A stretch of DNA of 7,828 nt from Candidatus Eiseniibacteriota bacterium (GTDB lineage: Bacteria; Arandabacterota; Arandabacteria; Arandabacterales; Arandabacteraceae): the NCBI GenBank assembly GCA_030622265.1, contig JAUXGG010000063.1:1-7828 (forward strand), read 5' to 3'. The notes under the pieces are model-generated. The model saw nothing but the letters and a program-made list of their open reading frames with translations, was not told where the DNA came from and did not search any database. Position 1 is the stretch's first letter; each line of letters starts with the position of its first letter. Of the stretch, positions 1 to 5,651 are shown one piece after another. A program made the position numbers and the translations under genes.

Positions 1-1469
1 CACCGGGTATCGAGTTCCGCGGCTCCGGCCGGCGGCCTGGTCAGCAGGCTTACGATCACGATTACCAGCGTGCTCACGATAACCCCGGGTACCAGCTCAT
101 AGATAAAGTCGGAAAGCATGCTGACATTCTTCCAGATTATCACCGTGGCCGAGCCTGTGACCATCCCGGCAATTGCAGCCGGACGGGTCACCCGCTTCCA
201 GTAAAGCGAGAGCACAATCAGAGGGCCGAAGCTCGAGGCCAGGCCCCCCCACGCGTAGAGCACGAGCCAGAAAACCACTCCCACCGGATTCTCGGGATCC
301 TGCATGAGGGCGACCACCATGGCCACCACGCCCACCACCAATGTTACGATCCGGCTATAGAGCACGAGCTGCTTCGGCCTGGGATTGCGCCCGAAAGTCT
401 TGTGATAGAAATCCTGCACGAATGACGATGACGCCACAAGGAGCTGGCTGTCCGCCGTTGACATCATTGCGGCCATCGCGGCGGCGATCATGACTCCTGC
501 AAGCCACCCGGGAAGAAGCTGGATCGCCAGCAAGGGCATCACCCTTTCGGGATCTCCGGGATCGGTGGCAAGAAGCGCCTTGCCCACCAGTCCTATAAAG
601 ACCGCCCCGTAAAGCGCAATCACGGCCCAGATCACTCCGACCAGGGCCCCGCGCTTTACCAGCGACGGCTTCCTGATGGCCATGAAACGGACAAGGACGT
701 GGGGCTGCCCGGGATACCCCAACCCGATCCCGACCATCCCCACGATGAAGGTGACGAGGGCTATTCCCTCCTTCCCCACCCGGAGGCTCAGGAACCCATC
801 CCCGGCCGACGTCATCGATGAGAGCGTGCTCCAGAGGACAGCCGGTCCCCCGAGCTTTATGATTCCCAGGGTCGGTATCACGATAAGCCCGAAGAGCATC
901 ATCAGCGCCTGGAGCGCATCGGTCCAGGCCACGGCGAAAAAGCCCCCCATCATGGTGTAGAAGAGGATAACCGCGGCACCGATGAGGACCGAGGTCATGT
1001 AATCGAAAGCGAAGGTCACACTTAAGGCCTTGCCCGATGCGACGAACTGGGCCGCCACGTAAGCCGTCATGAAAACCGCAATCAGAAGCGCCGCGATTAT
1101 CCGGAGCACGTGGCTGGAGTCCTCGAACCTGGACTCGAGATAGTCCGGAATGGTTATGGCGCGAAAGAAGCCCGTGAGCTTCCTTAAGCGCCTGGCAACC
1201 GCGGTCCAGTTAAAGAAAGTGCCACAGACACAGCCAAGCGCCACCCAGAAGGCGCCGATCCCCATGCTGAAGGCCTGGCCCGGCAGACCCAGGAGCAGCC
1301 AGCCGCTTTCGGAGCTGGCCTCGGCGCTCAAGGCCGCCACGTGGGGATTGAGATCGCGCCCGGCGAGATAATAGTCATCGAAGGTCTTGGTTCTCCGGTA
1401 GGCCACGATACCAAAACCTATGAGCGCGGCCAGATACACCAGGAATGCCACCAGCAGCGTGAGGTCCAT
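1..1469 (-). CDS. putP: PutP-like sodium/proline symporter (SSS family), 3' end cut by window edge
   Basis: Inner-membrane sodium/solute symporter of the SSS family, closest in motifs to the proline carrier PutP. The 489 codons present lack only a short C-terminus compared with E. coli PutP (502 residues). Visible landmarks are DDYYLAGR near residues 31-38 (Arg38 = E. coli Arg40), SGWLLLGLPG at 55-64, WTDALQA at 182-188 (Asp184 = E. coli Asp187), GYPGQPHVLVRFMA at 251-264, and MSTADSQLLVASS at 336-348, where Ser337 and Thr338 match the Na2-site Ser340/Thr341. About twelve to thirteen hydrophobic segments are present. Oddly, the position of E. coli Asp55 is Ser53, flanked by Glu50 and Glu54. 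The ATG at 1469 is supported by AGGAGG six bases upstream, which lies inside the end of the preceding small gene. That gene stops one base before this start, so the two are very likely translationally coupled. Proline as the substrate is inferred from family similarity only. Confidence 0.9.
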   Translation of the reverse strand, partial: MDLTLLVAFLVYLAALIGFGIVAYRRTKTFDDYYLAGRDLNPHVAALSAEASSESGWLLLGLPGQAFSMGIGAFWVALGCVCGTFFNWTAVARRLRKLTGFFRAITIPDYLESRFEDSSHVLRIIAALLIAVFMTAYVAAQFVASGKALSVTFAFDYMTSVLIGAAVILFYTMMGGFFAVAWTDALQALMMLFGLIVIPTLGIIKLGGPAVLWSTLSSMTSAGDGFLSLRVGKEGIALVTFIVGMVGIGLGYPGQPHVLVRFMAIRKPSLVKRGALVGVIWAVIALYGAVFIGLVGKALLATDPGDPERVMPLLAIQLLPGWLAGVMIAAAMAAMMSTADSQLLVASSSFVQDFYHKTFGRNPRPKQLVLYSRIVTLVVGVVAMVVALMQDPENPVGVVFWLVLYAWGGLASSFGPLIVLSLYWKRVTRPAAIAGMVTGSATVIIWKNVSMLSDFIYELVPGVIVSTLVIVIVSLLTRPPAGAAELDTR

Positions 1470-1470
1470 C

Positions 1471-1578
1471 CTAGTCCTCCTCGGTTTTGAATATGTAGAT
1501 GCAGATTATCGCGATGATGAAACCGACGGGCGGGAGCCCGATGGCCAGCAGGGTGCTCGCAGGCATGACGTCATTCAT
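1471..1578 (-). CDS. 35-residue single-helix membrane protein, probable symporter accessory subunit
   Basis: A short gene of 35 codons plus TAG, in the same direction as the symporter and directly upstream of it. The protein has a short polar N-terminus (MNDVMPAST), one hydrophobic segment at about residues 10-30 containing a Gly-Leu-Pro-Pro turn (14-17) and an Ile-rich stretch, and a charged tail KTEED. It would form one membrane helix with the acidic C-terminus on one face. A strong ribosome site AAGGAGG stands six bases before the ATG. The stop is one base before the symporter ATG, and the symporter's own AGGAGG is formed by its last Glu-Glu codons. Small one-helix partners are known for other sodium symporters, for example MetS with the NSS carrier MetP. 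A role in assembly or stability of the symporter is inferred from position and shape; I recognise no named family. Confidence 0.75.
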   Translation of the reverse strand: MNDVMPASTLLAIGLPPVGFIIAIICIYIFKTEED

Positions 1579-1636
1579 GAGGATCCTCCTTTGAGATTAC
1601 CATGTATGATAAGAATCTTGAGAGAATCCAGGTGGC

Positions 1637-1648
1637 TTTGTCCACAAA
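1637..1648. promoter_or_regulatory. Short inverted repeat containing a DnaA-box-like nonamer in divergent control region
   Basis: The control region between the symporter operon and the acyl-CoA dehydrogenase (1579-1758) contains TTTGT-CC-ACAAA, a 5+2+5 dyad. Within it, TTGTCCACA (1638-1646) equals the DnaA-box form preferred in high-GC actinobacteria and differs by one base from the E. coli box TTATCCACA. It could be a repressor site or a single DnaA site acting on transcription; it could also be chance. On the minus strand a possible -10 (TATCAT, 1606-1611) for the symporter operon is visible, but no good -35 accompanies it. Confidence 0.25.
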
Positions 1649-1682
1649 AAAGTTGGAACGGCCCGCCGCGAGCTTCCAGAGC

Positions 1683-1711
1683 TTGACTCGAATGCCAGGC
1701 TCGGATACTAT
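1683..1711 (+). promoter_or_regulatory. Predicted sigma-70-type promoter of the acyl-CoA dehydrogenase gene
   Basis: TTGACT (1683-1688) matches the -35 consensus in five of six bases and is followed after exactly 17 bases by TACTAT (1706-1711), four of six with the -10 consensus. Transcription would start near 1718 and give a leader of about 40 bases before the TTG start codon. Read by eye from the sequence; no experimental support. Confidence 0.5.
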
Positions 1712-1758
1712 CTTGCCACTCTTAGAAACCACTCCTCAACCTCAGCAAGGGGGACACA

Positions 1759-2916
1759 TTGGACTACTATCTTACCGAAGAGCAGAAAGAGCTGGTCTCA
1801 ACAGCCCGCGCGATCGCCAATGAACATATAAAGCCGGTCCGGCAGAAGTACGATGCCGAAGGCACCTTTCCCCAAGACATAGTGAAGATACTTGGTGAGG
1901 CCGGGCTGTTCGGTGTCTATATCCCGGAGAAGTATGGCGGTAGAGGCATGGGAGTCTTTGAACTGGTCCTGATCGTGGAGGAGCTATCCAAGGTGGATGC
2001 GGGAATAGCCCTTGCCCTGGCGGCCACGGCCCTGGGTGCCTATCCCATTCTCTTAGGTGGAAGTGACGAGCAGAAGGCCAGGTTCCTGGCGCCGCTCGCC
2101 ACCGGCGAGAAGATAGCCGCCTTCGGCATAACCGAGCCCGAATCGGGAAGCGACCCCATCTCTCTTGCGACAAAAGCCACGAAGGATGGTGACTTTTACA
2201 TCTTAAACGGCGCCAAGTGCTTCATCACCAATGGCGGTGAAGCCCAGATCAATACCATAATGGCGGTGACCAATAAGGGTAGGGGCGCGCGCGGCATATC
2301 CGCTTTCGTGGTAGAGAAGGGAACGCCGGGCTTCGACTTCGGCAAGAAGGAAAACAAGCTCGGCATACGGGCATCTGTTACGCGGGAGCTCCTCTTCGAT
2401 GATTGCCGGGTCCCCAAGGAGAACCTCTTGAGCCGCGAGGGCTGGGGCTTGATCCTCGCGCTTAAGACTTTCGATGCCACCCGGCCCGGAGTTGCGGCCC
2501 AGGCACTTGGGATTGCGGCAGGAGCACTTAATGAGACCATGGCTTTCGCCACCACCCATATCGAATCGGGAGAGACCGTGGCATCAAGACAGGGAATCCA
2601 GCACAGGCTGGCCGACATGGCCACGGAGGTGGAGGCGGCCAGGGCGCTTCTCTATGCGACCGCAAGAATGGTCGATGAGGGAAAGGTCAGGACCACCAAG
2701 GAATCGGCGATGTCGAAGCTCTACGCGTCCGACGTTGCCATGCGCGTGACCTCTGAGGCGGTTCGCCTGTTCGGTGATCGCGGCTACCTGCACGACTACC
2801 CTGTGGAGAAGATGATGCGGGATGCGAAGATCACTCAGATCTATGAGGGCACGAATCAGATTCAGCGCAATGAGATTGGGCTCGCGCTGATTAAGGAAGC
2901 TGCTTCAGCTGCTTAA
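1759..2916 (+). CDS. Acyl-CoA dehydrogenase (short/medium-chain type), TTG start
   Basis: FAD enzyme that introduces the alpha-beta double bond into an acyl-CoA thioester and passes electrons to electron-transfer flavoprotein; cytoplasmic, in fatty-acid or amino-acid breakdown. At 385 residues it has the usual family length. In order: the helical N-domain with LFGVYIPEKYGGRG (51-64), the beta-domain signature ITEPESGSD (124-132) and FITNGG (155-160) that contact FAD, then the C-terminal helical domain with TRPGVAAQALGIA and the terminal IYEGTNQIQR. Glu363 in YEGT is at the position of the catalytic base of MCAD, SCAD and butyryl-CoA dehydrogenase, so the active site looks intact. The substrate chain length cannot be told from sequence alone. 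The start is TTG, backed by AAGGGGG five bases upstream and by alignment of MDYYLTEEQ with family N-termini. No etfAB, thiolase or CoA ligase is adjacent, so the gene seems to be transcribed alone from the promoter at 1683-1711. Confidence 0.93.
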   Translation: MDYYLTEEQKELVSTARAIANEHIKPVRQKYDAEGTFPQDIVKILGEAGLFGVYIPEKYGGRGMGVFELVLIVEELSKVDAGIALALAATALGAYPILLGGSDEQKARFLAPLATGEKIAAFGITEPESGSDPISLATKATKDGDFYILNGAKCFITNGGEAQINTIMAVTNKGRGARGISAFVVEKGTPGFDFGKKENKLGIRASVTRELLFDDCRVPKENLLSREGWGLILALKTFDATRPGVAAQALGIAAGALNETMAFATTHIESGETVASRQGIQHRLADMATEVEAARALLYATARMVDEGKVRTTKESAMSKLYASDVAMRVTSEAVRLFGDRGYLHDYPVEKMMRDAKITQIYEGTNQIQRNEIGLALIKEAASAA

Positions 2917-2921
2917 GGCGT

Positions 2922-2975
2922 GTCGGTTTGACAAGGCGCCTCTGTTTGACAAGGCGCGTCTGTTTGACAAGGCGC
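2922..2975. repeat. Three tandem copies of an 18-bp repeat between convergent genes
   Basis: Copies lie at 2922-2939, 2940-2957 and 2958-2975, unit GTCTGTTTGACAAGGCGC. Copy 1 differs at one base (G for T at position 4) and copy 2 at one base (C for G at position 1). A decayed fourth copy starts at 2976 with GTCTG. The array begins six bases after the acyl-CoA dehydrogenase stop and is outside any convincing reading frame. Eighteen bases is a multiple of three, but no gene uses it. A minisatellite formed by slippage is the simplest reading. Confidence 0.9.
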
Positions 2976-2990
2976 GTCTGCCTGATGCGT

Positions 2991-3020
2991 TTAGCCTTCC
3001 AGGAGTCAGCCTTCCAGGAG
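2991..3020. repeat. 15-bp tandem duplication covering the stop codon of the convergent gene
   Basis: Units 2991-3005 and 3006-3020 are identical except at one base (TTAGCCTTCCAGGAG and TCAGCCTTCCAGGAG). Read on the minus strand each spells Leu-Leu-Glu-Gly-stop; the first unit met ends in TGA and the second in TAA. The duplication therefore provides a second in-frame stop after the same last four residues. Confidence 0.9.
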
Positions 3021-3500
3021 AATCACACGCTGCCTTAATGAATCACCCAGATCATCCAGGAGCTCGGCCACCGATTCCAGCTCATCCGGTGATATGCCCG
3101 CTCCACCCTCGAGGTCCATCATCGAAAGGGCCTGGTTGATGTTTGCCAACTTGTCCAGGATCTCCGAGTCGAGATCAACGATCTCTTCCACTCTCCCGTT
3201 CTCCAGAGCATCGAGGACGGCTGCATCGACGGGCGCCGTATCAGAGAGACATTTGGTCAGGCTATCCACGCTTTCGGCCACCGTGTAAAGAGTGCCCAGC
3301 GCGTCAGGGTCAAGACACTCAGTTGCGACCCTCTCGATCCTTTTTGTCACCGCCAGGCTTTCGCTGAGCCTGGAGAGAACTTCCTCAGAGAAGACCTGGT
3401 CCGTCTTGCAGGCTGCCCGGGATGAAGAATAGCCCCCGTAGCCCGCTATCATCTCTGACAGAAAGGACTCCTTCTGGGAAACCTGTTTCGTGCGTGCCAT
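3006..3500 (-). CDS. Hypothetical acidic, probably all-helical soluble protein
   Basis: I do not recognise this 164-residue protein. It has no signal peptide and no membrane segment. The N-terminal 35 residues are basic and flexible, with a Gly-Tyr-Gly-Gly-Tyr-Ser-Ser-Ser stretch (20-27) and Cys31. The rest is acidic and rich in Leu, Glu, Asp, Ser and Ala in helix-like spacing (about 38-60, 66-87, 92-130, 138-162). Other cysteines are at 62 and 84. This looks like a small helical bundle or a self-associating protein. The ATG at 3500 is well supported by AGGAGG five to six bases upstream. The stop sits in a 15-bp duplication. It lies 119 bases downstream of the MATE gene on the same strand, but a possible terminator falls between them, so co-transcription is uncertain. 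Codon and base use resemble the neighbours. Function unknown. Confidence 0.7.
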   Translation of the reverse strand: MARTKQVSQKESFLSEMIAGYGGYSSSRAACKTDQVFSEEVLSRLSESLAVTKRIERVATECLDPDALGTLYTVAESVDSLTKCLSDTAPVDAAVLDALENGRVEEIVDLDSEILDKLANINQALSMMDLEGGAGISPDELESVAELLDDLGDSLRQRVILLEG

Positions 3501-3563
3501 CTACGCCTCCTGGTATCTGTTTTCCAGCCCTATCTATCGGCGGAGACGGCGAGGCCACTTGAG

Positions 3564-3601
3564 AAAAAACCCACATACGGCATCAGGAGCCGATTAGGGG
3601 T
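3564..3601 (-). terminator. Possible rho-independent terminator after the MATE gene
   Basis: On the minus strand, after the MATE stop, an inner stem CGGC/GCCG with a seven-base loop is enclosed by a second short stem ACCC/GGGT, followed directly by six T residues. The interrupted stem makes it a weak candidate, but position and T-run fit the end of the MATE transcript. Confidence 0.4.
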
Positions 3602-3619
3602 GGCAGCTGAGGGGCGCAC

Positions 3620-4972
3620 CTAAAGGGTCCGGCTCTCGGCGGAGAGAACTCGCTTCAGCAGGCTGTGGGACATCAGCGCCCCTGCAAGAAACGAGAGCGC
3701 GAGCCCCGCGAAAAGCCCCTTGAGGCCATACAGGTGAGAGCCCACCAGGGCGAAGGGTATATAGAATAAGAACTTGTGGCCGACCGAGACAGCGGCGGCG
3801 TGAAGCGGACGGTTGAGCGCATTGAGGGCCGCCGTAACCAGGACCAGCACCCCATAGAAACCGTAGCCGATGGGCACGATTCTCAGATACAGCGTTGTGG
3901 TTGATACAACCACAGGGTCGGGATTGAAAATCGATGCTATCGGTCTGGCAAGAAGCGCAAGCGCCGCGAACACCACGCCTCCCCAGGCCAGCGAGAAGTA
4001 GTTGCTCTTGGAGATGCTCTCGCGCACCCGGTTCATCATCCCGGCGCCCCAGTTCTGGCCCACGAAGGGCAGGAGCACCGTAGAAAGGGCATGAACCACG
4101 GTGAGGGCGAAGAACTCGATCCGCATCGCGACGCCAAGGCCCGCAACCGCCTCGGTGCCGAAGGATGCCACCAGACGGGTGATCACTCCGACCGAGATAG
4201 GCATGACGACCCGGGTTCCCGCGGTGGGGACCCCGATATAGAGGATCTTCTTCCAGGAGTCGACGGCGGCCTTAAGCGGAGGGATCACGAAGGTGAGCAT
4301 CTTGTCCCTGTGCGCGAGCACCCAGAGCGCCACGGTGAAGGTCGTGGCGCGAGAGAAAACCGTGGCAAGCGCCGCTCCGGCGATCTCGAGCCTTGGAAAG
4401 GGGCCTATGCCGAAGATGAGCAGAGGGTCGAGGGTTGAATTGACCACCACGGCGATCAGCATGATGATGCTCGGGGTCTTGGTGTCCCCCGTCGCCCGGA
4501 TGGCGCTATTGCCTACCATGGGAATGACCACGAAACCCACGCCGATATACCAGATCCGCATGTACTCCTTGATCAAGGGCATGGTCCTTGAGGTGGCCCC
4601 CAGCAGCCGGAAGACAGGTTCCATGGTGAGAAGTCCGACCACCACGAATGCCATCACAGCCAGGAAAGAGAGGATCAGGCTGTCTGTGGTAAGCCGCCTT
4701 ACCCTGGCGTGGTCACCCTCGCCGATCGCACGGGCGATCACCGCCGAGGCCCCCGTACCCAATCCGAGGGCGATGCTGTTGATGATGAGAACCACCGGGA
4801 AGGTGAAACTCAGCGCCGCGAGTTCATCGGTGCCCAGACGCCCGATATAGAAGGTGTCCACCAGGTTGAACGCGACTATTCCAATTACGCCGAAAACCAT
4901 GGGTATGGTGAGCCTGATGAGCGACCTGCCTATGGGGCCTTCCGTAAGCACAGCCTTCGCGGGCGGGGTCAT
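3620..4972 (-). CDS. MATE-family multidrug/sodium (or proton) efflux pump
   Basis: Inner-membrane antiporter that expels cationic drugs or metabolites in exchange for sodium or protons. The 450 residues have about twelve membrane segments in two homologous halves, the normal MATE length. Family signs are the first-helix region VDTFYIGRLGTDELAALSF (38-56), GTGASAVIARAIGEGD (73-88), RATGDTKTP (about 159-167), and the equivalent second-half positions including GLGVAMRIEFFA and FVGQNWGAG. The set of motifs fits the broad bacterial NorM/DinF-like group without pinning a subfamily or substrate. The ATG at 4972 has only a weak ribosome site (AGGTCA); a better GGAGG lies about 30 bases upstream but has no in-frame start behind it. 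The gene has its own strong promoter with an embedded inverted repeat (5065-5093), which suggests control by a drug- or stress-sensing repressor. No regulator gene is adjacent. It is divergent from the lipoprotein-gpmA-xth cluster. Confidence 0.93.
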   Translation of the reverse strand: MTPPAKAVLTEGPIGRSLIRLTIPMVFGVIGIVAFNLVDTFYIGRLGTDELAALSFTFPVVLIINSIALGLGTGASAVIARAIGEGDHARVRRLTTDSLILSFLAVMAFVVVGLLTMEPVFRLLGATSRTMPLIKEYMRIWYIGVGFVVIPMVGNSAIRATGDTKTPSIIMLIAVVVNSTLDPLLIFGIGPFPRLEIAGAALATVFSRATTFTVALWVLAHRDKMLTFVIPPLKAAVDSWKKILYIGVPTAGTRVVMPISVGVITRLVASFGTEAVAGLGVAMRIEFFALTVVHALSTVLLPFVGQNWGAGMMNRVRESISKSNYFSLAWGGVVFAALALLARPIASIFNPDPVVVSTTTLYLRIVPIGYGFYGVLVLVTAALNALNRPLHAAAVSVGHKFLFYIPFALVGSHLYGLKGLFAGLALSFLAGALMSHSLLKRVLSAESRTL

Positions 4973-5064
4973 ATCTTTGACCTGACTATCAGAAGAACCT
5001 CCGTTCGTACGATCAGGGCAATCACCCGGCTGCGGTTGATCATCTGTCGCGATATTGAGAAGCG

Positions 5065-5093
5065 ATTATAGCGCACTCCCGCGAGTGTGTCAC
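5065..5093 (-). promoter_or_regulatory. Strong predicted sigma-70 promoter of the MATE gene
   Basis: Read on the minus strand: GTGACA (5088-5093, five of six with the -35 consensus), a 17-base spacer, and a perfect TATAAT (5065-5070). Transcription would start near 5058, giving a leader of roughly 85 bases before the MATE start. This is the best promoter in the window. Confidence 0.65.
5074..5087. promoter_or_regulatory. Candidate operator: inverted repeat in the spacer of the MATE promoter
   Basis: CACTC-CCGC-GAGTG is a 5+4+5 perfect dyad centred between the -35 and -10 of the MATE promoter. A protein bound there would block or distort the promoter, as many TetR, MarR and MerR-type regulators of drug pumps do. 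The protein is not encoded in this window and the assignment is inference from position and symmetry. Confidence 0.45.
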
Positions 5094-5121
5094 CGGATTA
5101 CCGGATCATGGCATCCAGTCG

Positions 5122-5151
5122 TTGACACCGATAAGATACAGCCGGTACTCT
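5122..5151 (+). promoter_or_regulatory. Possible promoter of the lipoprotein-gpmA-xth cluster
   Basis: A perfect -35 hexamer TTGACA (5122-5127) is followed after 18 bases by a weak -10, TACTCT (5146-5151). It lies about 75 bases before the lipoprotein start and is divergent from the MATE promoter. The poor -10 keeps confidence low. Confidence 0.35.
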
Positions 5152-5224
5152 ACTTGCATAAGGACCCTGATAGAGAAGTCCGCATCCCAACCAGTAGTAT
5201 GATAGACGCGAAAGGAAGGTCGGG

Positions 5225-5627
5225 ATGAAGTCAGCGGCGGTGCTGTTCGCTCTGCTTGTTGTAGCTATCCTGGCCGGCTGCTCCGGCACCGACGTGACAA
5301 CCGACTTTAACAGGGAATGGAACTTGAGCCCGTATAAGACCTATGACTGGGTGGCAGCCAAGTCCCCTACGCTGAGGGACCCCCTGCTCGAGACCTCTTT
5401 CCTGGATAGTCGCGTCAAGAACGCGGTCGAGAGGGAGTTCGGCATCAAGGGCTACAGCAAGTTAGAGGAAGATCCGGACTTCCTGATCTCCTATCACATC
5501 GGCTCGCAGAGCCAGGTCGATGTTTCCACCTGCGGGTACCACTACCCTACCAGCCCGCACTGCTGGGGCGGGAAAAACCCTCAACAAAGCGGTGGAGAAG
5601 ATGCTCAAGGACTTCCCTCCCAAGTAG
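5225..5627 (+). pseudogene. DUF4136-type outer-membrane lipoprotein, internally deleted and frameshifted
   Basis: The start is that of an exported lipoprotein: a hydrophobic signal peptide with lipobox LAGC (Cys19), preceded by AAGGAAGG five bases before the ATG. Residues 20-118 follow the DUF4136 pattern, including SPYKTYDW (35-42), a DSRVKNAVEREF helix (61-72) and PDFLISYHIGS (84-94). The frame then loses family likeness near 5570 and would run on to 5713, into gpmA. In another frame, 5574-5627 spells KTLNKAVEKMLKDFPPK and a stop, a typical DUF4136 C-terminus. The piece normally between them (the glycine/tyrosine-rich stretch and the strands with a D-x-K-x-x-x-x-V-W-R-G type motif, roughly 40-50 residues) is missing. 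The end coordinate marks the original-frame stop. Either a real deletion with frame change or an assembly error. The family's function is unknown. Confidence 0.75.
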
Positions 5628-5651
5628 CGGTATCGCTCCGGAGTCGGGCCA

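Noticed and set aside
676..1371. Plus-strand reading frames of 73-94 codons (676-960, 1150-1371)
   Set aside because: They lie antisense within the clearly coding symporter gene, have low-complexity Pro/Arg/Ser-rich translations and no good ribosome sites.
1638..1646. DnaA-box-like nonamer considered as part of a replication origin
   Set aside because: It is a single box without an AT-rich unwinding region or neighbouring dnaA, dnaN or similar genes.
1602..1823. Plus-strand frame of 73 codons before the acyl-CoA dehydrogenase
   Set aside because: It covers the predicted promoter and overlaps the start of the real gene in another frame; its translation resembles no protein and it has no ribosome site.
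2196..2624. Long minus-strand frame of 142 codons inside the acyl-CoA dehydrogenase
   Set aside because: It is an antisense shadow of a strongly conserved gene in GC-rich DNA; the translation has no recognisable family features.
2922..2980. Tandem repeats considered as a CRISPR array or as stacked promoters
   Set aside because: The units abut with no spacers, so this is not CRISPR. Each has TTGACA but no -10 element in register, so promoter activity is not supported.
3483..3500. N-terminus MARTKQ of the hypothetical protein equals the start of the eukaryotic histone H3 tail
   Set aside because: The match is six residues (plus one aligned lysine further on); the rest is acidic and unlike a histone. 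Chance similarity is the best explanation, though a mimic could be tested by structure prediction.
4091..4850. Plus-strand frames of 115 and 185 codons opposite the MATE gene
   Set aside because: These are antisense shadows; the Asp/Glu/Arg/Gly/His-rich and Ser/Met/Thr-rich translations mirror the codons of a membrane protein on the other strand.
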